64,000 bases of DNA from Prorocentrum cordatum (lineage: Eukaryota > Sar > Dinophyceae > Prorocentrales > Prorocentraceae), in the NCBI GenBank assembly GCA_963575745.1, contig CAUYUJ010015260.1:976977-1040976 (forward strand). Direction: 5' to 3'. A model generated the notes under the pieces. That model had not been told where the DNA came from. It did not search any database and saw only the letters and a list, made by a program, of their open reading frames with translations. Shown piece by piece: positions 1-13,530 of the stretch; position 1 is the stretch's first letter; each line of letters starts with the position of its first letter. The translations under genes and the position numbers were made by a program.

Positions 1-386
1 CGAAGAAGAGAGGCACGAGGAGAGGAGGCCCGAAGAAGACAAGGAGAGGTTCGATGGACAAAGAGGCACGAGGAGACAATCGGGAGAGGAGAGGTTCGAG
101 GAGGCAAGCAGAAGAGAGGCATGAAGAGGAGAGGATGCCCGAAGACAAGGCAGAAGAGGCGCGCAGGAGAGAGGCAGAGGAGAGGAGATGAGGCACGAAG
201 AGGAGGCTCGATCAGAAGAAGAGTTTGGCGTGAACGTAATACTATCGGGGAGCCCATCGATAGAGGACAGCCCAGGCCGAGGAGAAGAGATACGATCCAG
301 GAGCGCAACGATAGAGGACAGCCCAGGCCGAGGAGGAGAAGAGATACTATCTGGGAGTGCAACGATAGAGGACAGCCCAGGCCGAG
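1..386. repeat. Purine-rich tandem repeats
   Basis: Positions 1-230 are degenerate purine repeats built on GAGAGGAGAGGCACGAGG. From about 238 to 386 a ~52-bp unit containing GATAGAGGACAGCCCAGGCC occurs three times (near 260, 311 and 365). Open frames here are by-products of the composition; no gene is seen. Confidence 0.8.
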
Positions 387-603
387 AGATCCCAGCAGGA
401 TTCAGCAGCCCGACAGACTTCAGTTCGTTCTATCGGCAGGAGGAAGAGCGCCAGAAGGAGGAGCGAAGGTTGAAGGAACGGCCGCGTTTTCCCATTGAGG
501 AAGACAGGGAGGGCGCCTGTCGTCAGTGAGGTGGCGCCGCGCTGTCGGACGGACGGCGGTGAGCGCGCCGCCCTTGCGCTCGCTCATCATCCTTTTCGTC
601 ATC

Positions 604-960
604 TGGAGAAGTTGGGAAGCAGGAGGAGGACGAGGAGGAGGAGAGGAGGAGGAAGGAAAAGGAGGAGGAGGAGGAGGAGGAGGAAGGAGGAATGAGCAGG
701 AGAAGGAGGGTAGGAATGAGGAGAAGGATGATGCGGGCACGCCAACGTTACCTTGTGCACATTCGCTCATCCCGAATATTCAGGGTACCACAACGCACAA
801 CATGTTTCACCGTTCAAAGTCTCCTCCTCCTCCTCCTCCCTCTCCCGTTCCTCCTTTTCCGCTGCTCATGCTAATCCTCTACCTCATTATGCTGCTCCTT
901 CCCCCCCTCATCCTCTTCCTGCTGCTGATCCTCCTCATCCTTCTCCCCTCCGCCCGCGCT
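604..960. repeat. GGA-rich then CTC-rich low-complexity DNA
   Basis: A purine (GGA)n stretch at 604-720 is followed by a pyrimidine (CTC)n stretch at 815-960, so the two halves form a loose inverted repeat. No gene is seen from 387 to 1006. Confidence 0.75.
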
Positions 961-1006
961 CCCGAACATATTTCGCGCGCGCTGAAAGCGCGCCTTATTC
1001 ATTCAC

Positions 1007-1240
1007 CTCACGGCGCCCCCAAGCTGGCCCAAGAGGGCCACCAGACGGCCGGATAGCCGCCCAACGCGGCCCAAGACGTCCGAGACGGGCCGAAAAGAGG
1101 CCCCAGAGGAGGGCCACGACCCAAAACATCCAGCCTTCCGCCCCAAGAGGCCTCCGGGAACCCCTAAGAAGAGGCCCCAATGATGAGGGCCTACCAACCC
1201 CTCGAGAGGCCACCAAGACGCTCCAAGACGCCCGCAAGAC
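1007..1240 (-). repeat. GC-rich minisatellite (CTTGGGGCCGTC family)
   Basis: Degenerate short repeats around CCCAAGACGTCC and CCCAAGAGGCC. Read on the minus strand they match the CTTGGGGCCGTCTTGGAGG repeats at 38340-38640, 41085-41480, 46540-47040, 51190-51600 and 52380-52660. The sequence stays open on both strands, but the residues follow the repeat. Confidence 0.7.
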
Positions 1241-1479
1241 GCGGAGAAAGAAGAGGAGGGTGAGAACGAGGATGATGAGAAGGAAAACATGGAAGAGGAG
1301 GAGGGGGAAAATGATGTGGAGGGGTGGAGGGAGGAGGGGAAAAAGGAGCCGGCGCAGTCTGTAGGATAAATTGCTGTTCGCGCCCCACTACAGCATCGCC
1401 TTTCAAGACGTATCCCTGCAAGTATTGTTTTCCACACGCCGACTGGGTCGACCAAGGATATGCCGTATACAAGAAAAGA

Positions 1480-1870
1480 TAATACAGCATAGCAGCATAA
1501 TGTATTGTATCTGATATACCACACCCCATACGACAACATAATATAGATAACTGCACAACATACGTGGGATAACACAATAAAACATAAGGCGCCACGCGTT
1601 CCATGTATGATACAATAGGATAGCACATACGGCAACACAAGACAACCATACGATCACATAAGATAGCACATACGATAACACATAATGCAACATATGCGTG
1701 CCACATACGACGACATATCCATAATATAACATACACATGCGATAACACATACGATGACATAAGCTAACACATAAGATCGCATACCCTTACGACAACATAT
1801 GGCAGCACAACAGATACAATAGTGTATCCAATACTACAACATAAGGTAACACATGCGATGTCCATACTAT
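1480..1870. repeat. AT-rich degenerate tandem repeat
   Basis: Repeated short words such as ACATACGATAACACATAA with a spacing of roughly 15-20 bp. The composition contrasts with the GC-rich flanks. No coding signal is visible. Confidence 0.7.
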
Positions 1871-2099
1871 GATAATTACTCATATGCATGCATCCCCCTT
1901 GCCCCTTTGCCCACATGTGCGCGTGGTGGGGTGGTGGTGGACGGGGGGGAGAGGGGTGGTTAACCTTGTAACCGACACTAAGGCCAGGACAGTCCCGCCG
2001 AGGCCCCGAGGGGAGAGCAGCGCGAGGCCACGGCTCCCGCCGAGGCCACGGGGCGGTAGCGGCGAGGCAGGCGGCGGGTCCTTGGCATCGCTCAGAGCC

Positions 2100-4215
<2,116 letters not shown>

Positions 4216-4379
4216 AAAATTATGCAAACGGAGTTCCCCACATAAAAATTATTAAAAGTTTCGTGGGACCCATGGGGTACGACAACATCAACACGAAGGA
4301 TAAGCTCATCGAGCGAGTAAGTACGCACGAAAGGGCAGACGAAAGAAAGGAGGAGGGAGGACAGGTGCTCAGGAAACGA

Positions 4380-6350
<1,971 letters not shown>

Positions 6351-6429
6351 GGCGTGTGCGTTTTCCTCTTCTTTTTGTCGCGCAGCGAGGGCCGTCGAGG
6401 AGCAGCCTGGGGTCTCTTTGTCGACTGTA

Positions 6430-6625
6430 CTTGCACAGGATCACTTCTACAGTGATTTCCTGAGCATACTTGCGACAATACAGATTCACTGCAGATGTGT
6501 GATGATTTCTTCAGTCTGCTGAGGAGAGATTGGCCAGTGTTGGCTTGAAGATCAGCATCAGCAGACTTGATGAGCACATCTATCCAATGGCTTACGATGT
6601 CTCTGCAGGAGAGAAAACCACACAC
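6430..6625. other. Balanced-composition segment, possible exon remnant
   Basis: About 200 bp of balanced base composition, unlike the GC-rich repeats around it, and open on the minus strand. Many CTGCAG words give possible splice acceptors on either strand. No family is recognised. It could be an exon remnant or unique intergenic DNA. Confidence 0.2.
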
Positions 6626-6760
6626 ATGAACTTCTGGCGCTCCTCGCGGATGTCCTGGATCTGCGCGGGGCCCCCCACCGGATCGCTCGGGCGTGCGCTT
6701 AAAAAAAAAATGCGCAGCGAGGGCCGTCGAGGAGCACGTGGGCCTCTGCAGAAGAGAACC
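6625..6760. mobile_element. Truncated TIR-element halves
   Basis: 6625-6683 matches the left arm of the GCGCTCCGCGCGG hairpin family. It runs straight into the left arm of the ATCGCTCGGACGT family (ATCGCTCGGGCGTGCGC). Neither has its partner arm nearby. Confidence 0.55.
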
Positions 6761-6948
6761 ACACAGCGGGGGCGTGTGCCAAGAAACCGGTTGGATTCTG
6801 CCAGGGTGCCCTGGGTCTCTTGGATTTCGAGGTGCCCCCAACAAGATCTCCACGAGTCTCGATCGACGAATCTGGGCCTTCACGGAACAGATCGCGGACT
6901 CCAGGGCTCGGTCTTTTGCGGAGGTTTCTTTTGGCCGAGTCCCCATTG

Positions 6949-7121
6949 TTCGGAAGTGGATAGACCTCCTACCCTGACACGTCGATTAAGGAATTTACCG
7001 TTTTCGGTTCGCGAGAGGGCGTCGCGGCCGTCATTTTTGCAGGTCCAAGTCCGCCGCGTTCGGTCCCAGGCCGTTTTCACCAAGGGGAGTTTTACTAAAG
7101 GGAGGTTTGTCCACCGCCGAA
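6949..7121. mobile_element. 173-bp TIR element, copy 1
   Basis: The ends are TTCGGAAGTGGATAGACCTCC and the complement of TTCGGCGGTGGACAAACCTCC, about 21-bp TIRs. A second copy of exactly the same length lies at 43119-43291. Both sit at or inside GCGCTCCGCGCGG hairpin elements. There is no coding capacity. Confidence 0.85.
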
Positions 7122-7310
7122 TTGTATACATGAGCTTCTGGCGCTCCTCGCGGATTTCTTGGTGCTGCGCCGGGCCCCCCACCGGCGCCGCCTCCGGCGG
7201 GGCCCCATGGCGCGCTCCGCGCGCCAGGGGGGGGGGGGTCCAGCGCAGAGCCGATGACTCCGCGCGGAGCGCAAGCAAGTTCATGTTTATGCCGCTTTTT
7301 CTTCCTCCAG
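7122..7310. mobile_element. Hairpin TIR element, left end truncated
   Basis: The left arm (CTTCTGGCGCTCCTCGCGG) pairs with the right arm near 7240-7300 (GCGCGGAGCGCAAG). The outer left end is replaced by the 173-bp element. The core GGCGCCGCCTCCGGCG is typical of this family. Confidence 0.65.
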
Positions 7311-7321
7311 TGGCATCGCTC

Positions 7322-7523
7322 ATGGAGCAAAAAGTGGCAGAGACACAAAAACTCGAAGGTCCGCACAGGATTTCTCGGATCGGCGCTGGGGCCCCCCGGC
7401 GGCGCCTCCGGCGCCGCCTTTGGGGCGCGCTTCTCGCTCGCCAGGGAGGGGGGTCCAGCGCCGATGCGAGAAATCCTCGCGGACCTCCGAGATTTTATGT
7501 TGATGTCACTTTTTGTTCCCCTA
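7322..7523. mobile_element. Hairpin TIR element, TCTCGGATCGGCGCTGG family, copy 1
   Basis: Almost the whole element folds back on itself. The left arm has GAGCAAAAAGTGGC and GGATTTCTCGGATCGGCGC; the right arm has GCGCCGATGCGAGAAATCC and CACTTTTTGTTCCCC. Related copies are at ~13968-14145 and 53871-54069. Confidence 0.8.
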
Positions 7524-7527
7524 TTTC

Positions 7528-7697
7528 GGGCGACGAAATCTATACATATCCACTGCTCCCTGATCATGCCCATCTTGAATCCAGGAGCTGTGTATGCGCC
7601 CTCCTGGCCAAGCCAGGAGGGCGTGGCGTATACACCGCTGCGGGGTTGAGGATGGGCCTGGCCAGGGAGCAGTGGATATGTATAGATTTCGTCGCCC
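7528..7697. mobile_element. Palindromic element, perfect 34-bp TIRs
   Basis: Starts GGGCGACGAAATCTATACAT and ends with its exact complement, ATGTATAGATTTCGTCGCCC; identity continues through CCACTGCTCCCTG. The interior also folds (GCCCTCCTGGCCAAGCCAGG). A diverged relative is at 45541-45706. Near-perfect ends suggest recent insertion. Confidence 0.88.
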
Positions 7698-7701
7698 TAC
7701 T

Positions 7702-8031
7702 ATTGCTCGAACGTGTGCGCTTTTTTGTCGCAGCGAGAGCCGTCGAGGAGTGCATGGGCTCATCCGGGCGGCGAGCCCGGGTAGGGAGTGTGAGAGGGCG
7801 GGCCTTCTCAGAAGGCCCGGAAGCCCCCCGGCCCTCTGAACGGGTTTCTAGGCCGCCCCCGAGGACACCGGCAACGTCTCAGAACGCGCGAGGGGTATTG
7901 AGAAGTCCCGCCGCCTTCTGAGAAGGCCTTCTCCTTCTCTTTCCCCTCCCCCCCCGCTCGCGGCCGATCATCCCACGAAAAAAAACGCACGACATCGAAA
8001 CATGCACGGGAAATGGACGTCCGAGAGACGG
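7702..8031. mobile_element. ATCGCTCGGACGT-family element split by an insertion
   Basis: The left arm at 7702-7759 (GCTCGAACGTGTGCGC) and right arm at 7968-8031 (GGACGTCCGAGAGACGGCAT) match the two halves of intact copies at 34845-34967, 41911-42034 and 61001-61123. The middle is displaced by the element at 7766-7967. Confidence 0.75.
7766..7967. mobile_element. 202-bp nested TIR element with TCATCC duplication
   Basis: TCATCC lies at 7760-7765 and again at 7968-7973, as a 6-bp target duplication. The TIRs are GGGCGGCGAGCCCGGG and the complement of CCCCCCGCTCGCGGCCGA. The interior holds GGCCTTCTCAGAAGGCC-type arms. A relative is at ~24690-24895. Confidence 0.8.
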
Positions 8032-8104
8032 CATGGGCGGCGGGAGGAAGGAGAGACGAAGCAGGGACACGCTCGCGCACCGCCGAGGAGAGGTCCCCCG
8101 CTCA

Positions 8105-8265
8105 CCCTCCTCTTCGTTCTCCTCGTCGTCGGCTCTAGCCTCCTCAAGCCTCGTCGTCCTTGTCGTTCTCCTCGTCGTCGTCGTCGTCGTCGTTCTCCTC
8201 CTCGTCGTCCTCTTCGTTCTCCTCCTCGTCGTCGTCGGCTCTAGCCTCCTCTCTTTTTCCCCTCA
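8105..8265 (+). repeat. CTCGTCGTC-type microsatellite
   Basis: Imperfect CTC/GTC trinucleotides. It lies just upstream of the esterase exon, probably within an intron. Confidence 0.75.
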
Positions 8266-8416
8266 ATCCCGTGGCTGGACCGCTGCGGGCATGCAGCGTT
8301 TCGACGCATGCGCGTGCCCGTGCGTGCAGGACGAGCCGCAGAGGGGTCGTCGACGGGCCGAAGTCCTGGCGGCCCCCAGGGTGGTCCCCCGCTCCTGCTA
8401 TCCCACACCCTCGCAG

Positions 8417-8542
8417 GCTATCCTTCATCTGCCACTCCGTGGGCGGGCTCATCGCGCGCGCCGCGCTGCCCCTGCTGGCCCTGGAGTTCGGGGCGTACTT
8501 CCACACCTACATGTCGTTCTCGTCGCCACACCTCGGCTACAT
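8417..8542 (+). CDS. FAM135/DUF676-type serine esterase, exon with catalytic serine
   Basis: The exon encodes LSFICHSVGGLIARAAL followed by MSFSSPHLGYMY. FAM135/DUF676 putative lipases have an xGHSxGG nucleophile elbow and a downstream S-x-PHLG-x-LY motif, and both are here in the right order and spacing. The usual glycine before the histidine is cysteine (CHSVGG); the serine is kept. The family consists of alpha/beta-hydrolases thought to act on lipid esters. The exon probably opens after the acceptor CCCTCGCAG (8408-8416). The end is taken at ACAT|GTACCC and is less sure. Exons upstream (the oxyanion strand) are not recognised. The next exons are proposed at 9238-9270 and 11856-11963. This is strong for family and moderate for borders. 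Confidence 0.75.
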
Positions 8543-8554
8543 GTACCCTTTTTT

Positions 8555-8784
8555 TGCTGATTTTGCTCGGGGGCAACGATCGGGGGGGGGGATAGGCATG
8601 GGGGGGGATGCAGCGCCCCCCAATCGCTCATTGATCGCCGACAGGGGCCCGATAGCACCGCCCCGCCCAAGAAGGTGCGGATCCACTATCGGGGGCCCAT
8701 CGCCGATCTATCGGCGATACATCTCCGATTCCAAGTTGATTTTGTCCCCCCTATCCCTGCCCCCCCCCCTGTCGTTGCCCCTCA
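8555..8784. mobile_element. TIR element in the esterase intron
   Basis: The left arm GGGGGCAACGATCGGGG...ATAGGC pairs with the right arm CCTATCCCTGCC...TCGTTGCCCCTC. An internal palindrome, GGGCCCGATAG / CTATCGGGGGCCC, sits in the middle. A paralogous right arm occurs at 9155-9200. Confidence 0.65.
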
Positions 8785-8928
8785 CAGGCCAGCCACAACT
8801 GGGAGAGCTGTGTTCCTTACCCCCCATGGGGGACCCATCGATTTCGACACCCCTCTCGAGAGATCGTCGATGCGATGGGTCCCCCCAGGGGGGTAAGGAC
8901 CACAACTCCCCCAGTTGTGACTGGTCGG
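8785..8928. mobile_element. 144-bp TIR element, CAGGCCAG family, copy 1
   Basis: Starts CAGGCCAGCCACAACTGGG and ends with the near-complement CCCAGTTGTGACTGGTCGG. CCTCA (8780-8784) and CCTCG (8929-8933) look like a 5-bp target duplication. The paralogous stretch at 9178-9205 lacks the element and reads straight through CCCCTCATCTGCGCAGG. The sister copy at 42778-42920 is an intron. Confidence 0.88.
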
Positions 8929-9237
8929 CCTCGTTTGCGCAGGCGGATGCGAGGGAGGAGAAGGGCGGCGGTTCCAGGGGTGCAACACCTGGACGCCGCC
9001 GACGCCGCACCCGTCCGTGCGCGCAGCGGCGTCGGGTCGTGAGCCCCCGCGTCCCCCTGCAGCGGAGAAGGATCAGGAGTGGAACAAAAACACAGACACA
9101 AGCAACCGTCGATTCCCAGGAAGTTGTGGGAAAATCATGGGTCGAGCTTTCCCCCCCTATCCCTGTCCCCCCCCGTCATCGTTGCCCCTCATCTGCGCAG
9201 GCAGGTGCGAGGGATGAGAAGGGGGAGGGGGGGGGGT

Positions 9238-9270
9238 CTGGAGAGCTTTTCCGGAGGGCTTTGGCGACCC
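9238..9270 (+). CDS. Probable short exon of the FAM135-type esterase
   Basis: Eleven codons reading LESFSGGLWRP. Known FAM135 proteins have a GLW segment between the PHLG-x-LY motif and the S-L-x-QL motif. Here GLWRP joins in phase 0 to MWNSVCLEQLS of the next exon: the donor is CCC|GTCCTT and the acceptor CCGCAG|ATG, giving GLW followed by a second W as in the family. The left border is not fixed. It lies between a TIR arm and the (CTC)n tract at 9271-9380. Confidence 0.5.
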
Positions 9271-9380
9271 GTCCTTCTCCTCCCTCCTCCTCCTCCCTCC
9301 TCCTCCTCCTCCTCCCTCCCTCCTCCTCCTCCCTCCTCCTCCTCCTCCTCCTCCTCCTCCTCCTCCTCCTCCTCCTAAGG
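9271..9380 (+). repeat. (CTC)n tract in esterase intron
   Basis: CCTCCTCCT repeats directly after the proposed donor. They form the 5' part of a ~2.6-kb intron up to 11855. Confidence 0.85.
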
Positions 9381-9692
9381 GGGAGGGGGGGAGGCGCTCC
9401 CACCAGGGGGCCTCGGCGGCTCCAGGGGTGCAGCACTGGGCGCCGCCGGCGCCGCACCCCGTCCGTGCGCTGCAGCGGCGTCGGGTCGGTGAGCCCCCGC
9501 TGCCCCCCTGCAGCGGAGAAGCATCGGGAGAGGAAAAAATCACGGCCACAGACACAAGCAGCCGTCGACTCCCAGGAAAACGTGGGAAAGTATGGGAAGT
9601 GGAAGGGAAGAGCAAAACCCAGAAAACTTGTGAAACAATGGGGCATCAGGCTATGTGTGTCTAAGTGCCAGGAGTGGATCACGAGTGGAAAA

Positions 9693-9849
9693 CAAGGGCG
9701 CCGTCGAGGGCGCGAAGTTATTCGCGCTTCGCGGTTCGGCCTCGGCTCCTCCTCATGCTCCTCTTCTCCCCTGGGAGGCGGCGCGAGAGCGCGAAGTTAT
9801 TCGCAATCCGCGCTTCGCGCAGCGCGAAGCGCGAAGTTGGGAGCCCTTG
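9693..9849. mobile_element. TIR element, CAAGGGCTCCC family, copy inside the dispersed repeat
   Basis: Starts CAAGGGCGCCGTCGAGG and ends GAAGTTGGGAGCCCTTG, with GCGAAGTTATTCGCGCTTCGC hairpin units inside. It sits between GAGTGGAAAA and GGGAAAAAACACAGACAC. This means it inserted into the 5' part of a dispersed-repeat copy that resumes at 9850. Same family as the insertion in the LINE (16803-16978). Confidence 0.75.
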
Positions 9850-10010
9850 GGGAAAAAACACAGACACAATCAACCGTCGATTCCCAGGAAAATATGGGAA
9901 CATATGGGAAGTGGAAGGGAAGAGCAAAACCCAGAAAACCTGTGAAAAAAGATGGGGAGTCAGGATATCTGTGTCTATGTATTTGTGTGTCCCAGGGACC
10001 CTTCAAGGGA
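9850..10010 (+). mobile_element. Dispersed ~160-bp repeat, copy 3
   Basis: ACACAGACACAATC, AATATGGGAACATATGGG, AGAGCAAAACCC and GTGTGTCCCAGGGACCC in family order. Its first bases were displaced by the insertion at 9693-9849. Confidence 0.8.
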
Positions 10011-10978
10011 AGAGGGGTTAAGCGACCAGCCAGGTACGCCCACGCCATAGCTCGCATCCTTCCCCATCCTATCTAGTCCTTCCCACTGTGCTGATCTCTG
10101 TCTGCAGTTGCCGACGCGTGACCTGGAGTACCAACACGGGGCCCATCGTGATATGTGCAGTCGAAAGAAGATGGATATATAGGAGGATGAGGTGGCCGAT
10201 GGGCAGGAGGATTAACAGGAGGAAAAGAAGGATGAGGAAGGAGGAGGACGAGGATGCACCGCAGCAGCAGGAGTCGGAGTGGAAGGACGGGCGGAGCAGG
10301 AGGACCAGGGGACGGCATAGGAGGGGAACGGAGGGAGGGTTCGAATCCAGAAACGTGACCCCGCTCCGATCCTAAATAGTGGCCCGCGCAGCAGCAGCAC
10401 CACCATTCTGGGACCGAACAAAGGCCAGCTTGTAAGAAGCAGTACGAACGACCAAGCAATGACATCCTGTGTAAGAAACCGTGCGCGGAGAGGGCGGGGC
10501 AATCGCCCTAGAGATTCAGGGGAGAAGGGAGAGTAGTATTCATGTGGAGTGATTGCGGAGGGGTGGACCACCCCTCCTCGTCCCCACCTTTTTTCCCCAT
10601 TTCGGCTCGCCTTGATGCTCCTCTTCCCCCATCCTTCGTCGTCCACCTACCGGACGGGGCTAGGACGAGCAGAAATCCAGAACGCTCCAGAACGCTCTGA
10701 GAAGGCCGTGGTGCCCGAGGCATCCTCTCGAGCCGCCCGATCCAAGAGATGATCGATTTATCCGTACCCGATGTGATCCTCGTCCTAGCTTCGTTTTGCA
10801 CCCTTCCGCGTCTCCTCCTGATGCACCTTTTCTTCCTCTCTTCCTCGTCCTCTTCGTCCATGTCTCCTAGGTGAATATGTTCGTGTCGTCGGCGTTCTCC
10901 CCACTTGCAGTGCCATCTTTCTTTGGAGAGGTACGAGCGGGCATCGGCACGTGGAGGAGGAGCAGCATGCGGAAGACG
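10011..10978. other. Esterase intron, no recognised gene
   Basis: GGA- and CTC-rich runs alternate with unique sequence. Acceptor-like CTGTCTGCAG (10097-10106) and CCACTTGCAG (about 10900-10910) are present, but no following frame matches the FAM135 family. Confidence 0.4.
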
Positions 10979-11120
10979 AGGATCAGGAGTGGAAAAGCAC
11001 ACAGACATGATGAATCGTCGACTCCCCAGAAAATATGGGTACATATGGGAAGTGGTGGGGAAGACGAAAAACCCAAAAATATATGAACATATTGCGAATA
11101 TTGGGATTTGTATTCATTTC
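10979..11120 (+). mobile_element. Dispersed ~160-bp repeat, copy 4 (3' end lost)
   Basis: Starts AGGATCAGGAGTGGAAAAG. AATATGGGTACATATGGG and AAACCCAAAAATATATG follow. The usual CCCAGGGCCCCTTC end is missing. 11121-11850 holds nothing recognised. Confidence 0.7.
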
Positions 11121-11855
11121 AGTTGTGGAGGAAGAGAACGTGGAGCAGCACGGCCAGAATAATAAAGCGGGAACCACTGCCTAGAAACCCTTTGTCTGCC
11201 TCCAGAGTGTTTTGCGTTTCTTGGGTTTCAATGGTTCTGCTGTGGGGAGCGTGGTTGTCGAGCTCCTACTGTCATAGCACGACGAGAGAAGAAAGGGACC
11301 ATACGGGGATTTGCGAACGTGTATATCTTGCTGGAGAGGCATGACATGGTTGGTTGACAAGGAGCTTGAGACGTCAGAGGAAGAAAGGGTGACAGGGGCG
11401 CAGACATGTTCCGTTGCTCGCGGACCCTCTTTCTGATCTTCTCGAGGTACACGCGCAACTCGATTTTCAAGACTGGGCTGTGGCTTGCCGCCAAGGCCGG
11501 CCTGCGCATGGTTGACGCTGCATTCGGGGGTGTATCTCCATGTGGTGTCACCGGCGTCGGACGGCTGGTAGAGTGAGGTCATTGTGGTGGGATGAGGCAG
11601 CAGTTTAGCCATTCGTAGCGCGTCCGGCAGAGCCTCGAAAAGACTGGGTGGATCGCACCCTCGGGCGCTGCGGCGCCTCCCTGCCCAGCCGCCCTTCTCT
11701 CCCTCCCCCCGTCCTCCCCGTCTGTCGTCCCCAGCCAGCCTGTAGCTCCATGGCGCCGCAGCGTCGGTCGAGTCGAGTCGGGCCCCCTCTTGTGCCCACC
11801 CTCCCCGTTCTTCTCCACCTCTCCCATCCTCTGGCCTTCTGCCCCGCCTCCGCAG

Positions 11856-11963
11856 ATGTGGAACTCCGTGTGCCTCGAGCAGCTGTCCATGAACGACTCG
11901 GCCGACCAGCGCGGCCTGTTCCTCCTGGAACTGTCGCGGCAGGGAGGGCTGTCCAACTTCAGG
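11856..11963 (+). CDS. FAM135/DUF676-type serine esterase, downstream exon
   Basis: The exon encodes MWNSVCLEQLSMNDSAD, then FLLELSRQGGLSNFR. In FAM135 proteins the PHLG-x-LY motif is followed about 20 residues later by S-L-x-QL-x-x-x-D and F-L-x-x-LS-x-x-x-GL-x-x-F, and this exon matches that order. A clear pyrimidine-rich acceptor (GCCCCGCCTCCGCAG) precedes it. The end is uncertain: the family signal stops at LSNFR, but the frame stays open to a GTGAGT at 12072 through a run of about ten G. The following VVLVAS/SAR exon of the family is not found before the LINE, so the gene may continue far away or be broken. Confidence 0.72.
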
Positions 11964-12239
11964 CCCGCGAGGGCGGGGGGGGGGGTGTGGACGTGGGGGG
12001 CTGCCCGGCTCCTCGCCCCGTGCTCGAGGAGGTTGCTCCTCTTACCAGAGGGGCCCCTCCTCGTGCTCCCTGTGAGTCTCCTGCCCTGAATGGATCCTCG
12101 ATGCTGGCTTGCTCCCCTTCTCCCTTCTCCACTTCGCCCCTCTGCTCCCCCATCTGCCTCCCCCTCCGCCGACCTCGCCCTCCTGCCTCCTCTCCTCCAT
12201 GTCCTCGTCCTTGTCCTCCTCAGCACCCTTCGACCGAGC

Positions 12240-13530
12240 CATGCAAAAGCGTGCGAGCCGACCTCAGCTGCAGTGCTAGAGCAAGCTCGCGCGGGAAAGT
12301 GCGGGCAAACACCCTCTGCTGCCATGAAGCGGCCAGAGCGTGCGAGACAGAAAGCGGGGCGCGAGTCAATAATCTGCGACATTGTTTGGGTCAGCTCGTG
12401 CGAGAGAAGGGACCAATGACCGTGCACGCAGTCATTTCGAAGAAGCGGTGCCGGAGCCAATCATCGGCTACAACGTTGGGGCCAGCTCATGCGAGAAGGT
12501 GGGCAGTAACATTGCACACCGTCGTTATGATAACGCGAAGCGTGAGCCAAACGGTTGGATTGGTTCAAGGCCGACGGCGTGCCGCGACAGAATACAGTCA
12601 TTGCGAGTAAACGGGGCGAGAGCCAATCATCAGCTACAGCCTTGGCATCAGCCTGGCCGTGCGAGAGGACCGACAATGGCCACGGGCTACAACGTTGAAG
12701 TCAATATTGATCCGCACGGTAGCAGTTGAAAGGCGAAACTAGCGCCCGACGTCGGCGGCTACAGAGCTGGCATCACGTCGCGCGAGAAGAGGCAATGGCG
12801 ACAGGCGGCAGTGGCGCTACCCAGTGACAAGCTGGCGGCGAGGCTGGAGCCCGAGATCGTCAGAAACAGCGCTGGCAGCAGCGAGTGCGCAAAGGGCGAT
12901 CAGTTGTAGCAGGCTCTGGCGCTACTTCCCGAAACGAGGAAGGAAGGCGAAACTCGAGCCCAATCGCATGAGCCACAGCATAGGTATCCAGGTGCGCGAG
13001 AATAAACAGCGACAGGTGGCTCCGCTATCCTCTTGCGAGAAGCGGGAGGCGGAATTGGATCCCGAAGTCGTCAGCAGACACACTGTTACAACCAGCGCGT
13101 GCGAGAAACTCTGAGAGACAAAACTGGAGCCATACGCCATCAGCTACAAGGTCGGGGCACAGGGACGCGAGGATACCTCAGTGCGAAAAGCGGGAGGCGA
13201 AGTCGCGGGAAGGCAAACCGCGGCCGCCGTCTCTGGCGCCGACGGGAGGTTGGCGAAGGTGCAAGTCGAGATCATTATGCACAGCGCGGGGCCAGGGCGT
13301 GGAAGCAAGCTGAAAAGGTGAAGCTCCGCCCGATGTCAGCTGCAGTACTGGGGTCCGCACGCGCGCGAAGGCAGAGGCCGAAGTCGCGCGAGAAGAGCGA
13401 GCAACGGCAGCGATCACTGCTGCCGCCCTGCGCGATGAGTTAGTCGAAGCTGGAACCCGCAGCTACAGCGCTGGAGTCAGGGTGGCAGCTGGCCGCCATC
13501 AGCTACAACACTGGTTATCGCCACAATTTT
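12240..13530 (+). repeat. Degenerate ~70-80-bp tandem repeat
   Basis: Diverged units keep CAGCTACAGCGCTGG, GGTCAGCTCGTGCGAGAAG and CGGGAGGCGAA. At least fifteen partial units are visible, for example near 12330, 12400, 12490, 12780, 13040, 13105 and 13390. Many stops occur in all frames. It looks like an old decayed satellite. Confidence 0.65.

Larger units (their letters stand above)
8745..9575 (+). repeat. Two-copy local duplication (~8745-9135 and ~9150-9575)
   Basis: Both halves share CCCCCTATCCCTG, a CGTTGCCCCTCA site, GCGCAGGC.GGTGCGAGGG, a CGCCGCACCC.GTCCGTGCG segment, GGCGTCGGGTCG and the start of the ~160-bp dispersed repeat. They differ by independent insertions: the 144-bp TIR element in the first, a (CTC)n tract and a short exon in the second. 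Confidence 0.75.
9069..9668 (+). mobile_element. Dispersed ~160-bp repeat (ACACAGACACAA family), copies 1 and 2
   Basis: Copy 1 (9069-9149) begins GGATCAGGAGTGGAACAAA and ends early. Copy 2 (about 9525-9668) has the full order ACAGACACAAGC, GTCGACTCCCAGG, TATGGGAAGTGG, AAACCCAGAAAAC and TGTGTGTCTAAGTGCC. The ends are weakly complementary (ACACAGACACAA near the start, TTTGTGTGTCC near the finish), so it may be an old TIR element rather than a SINE. Confidence 0.7.
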
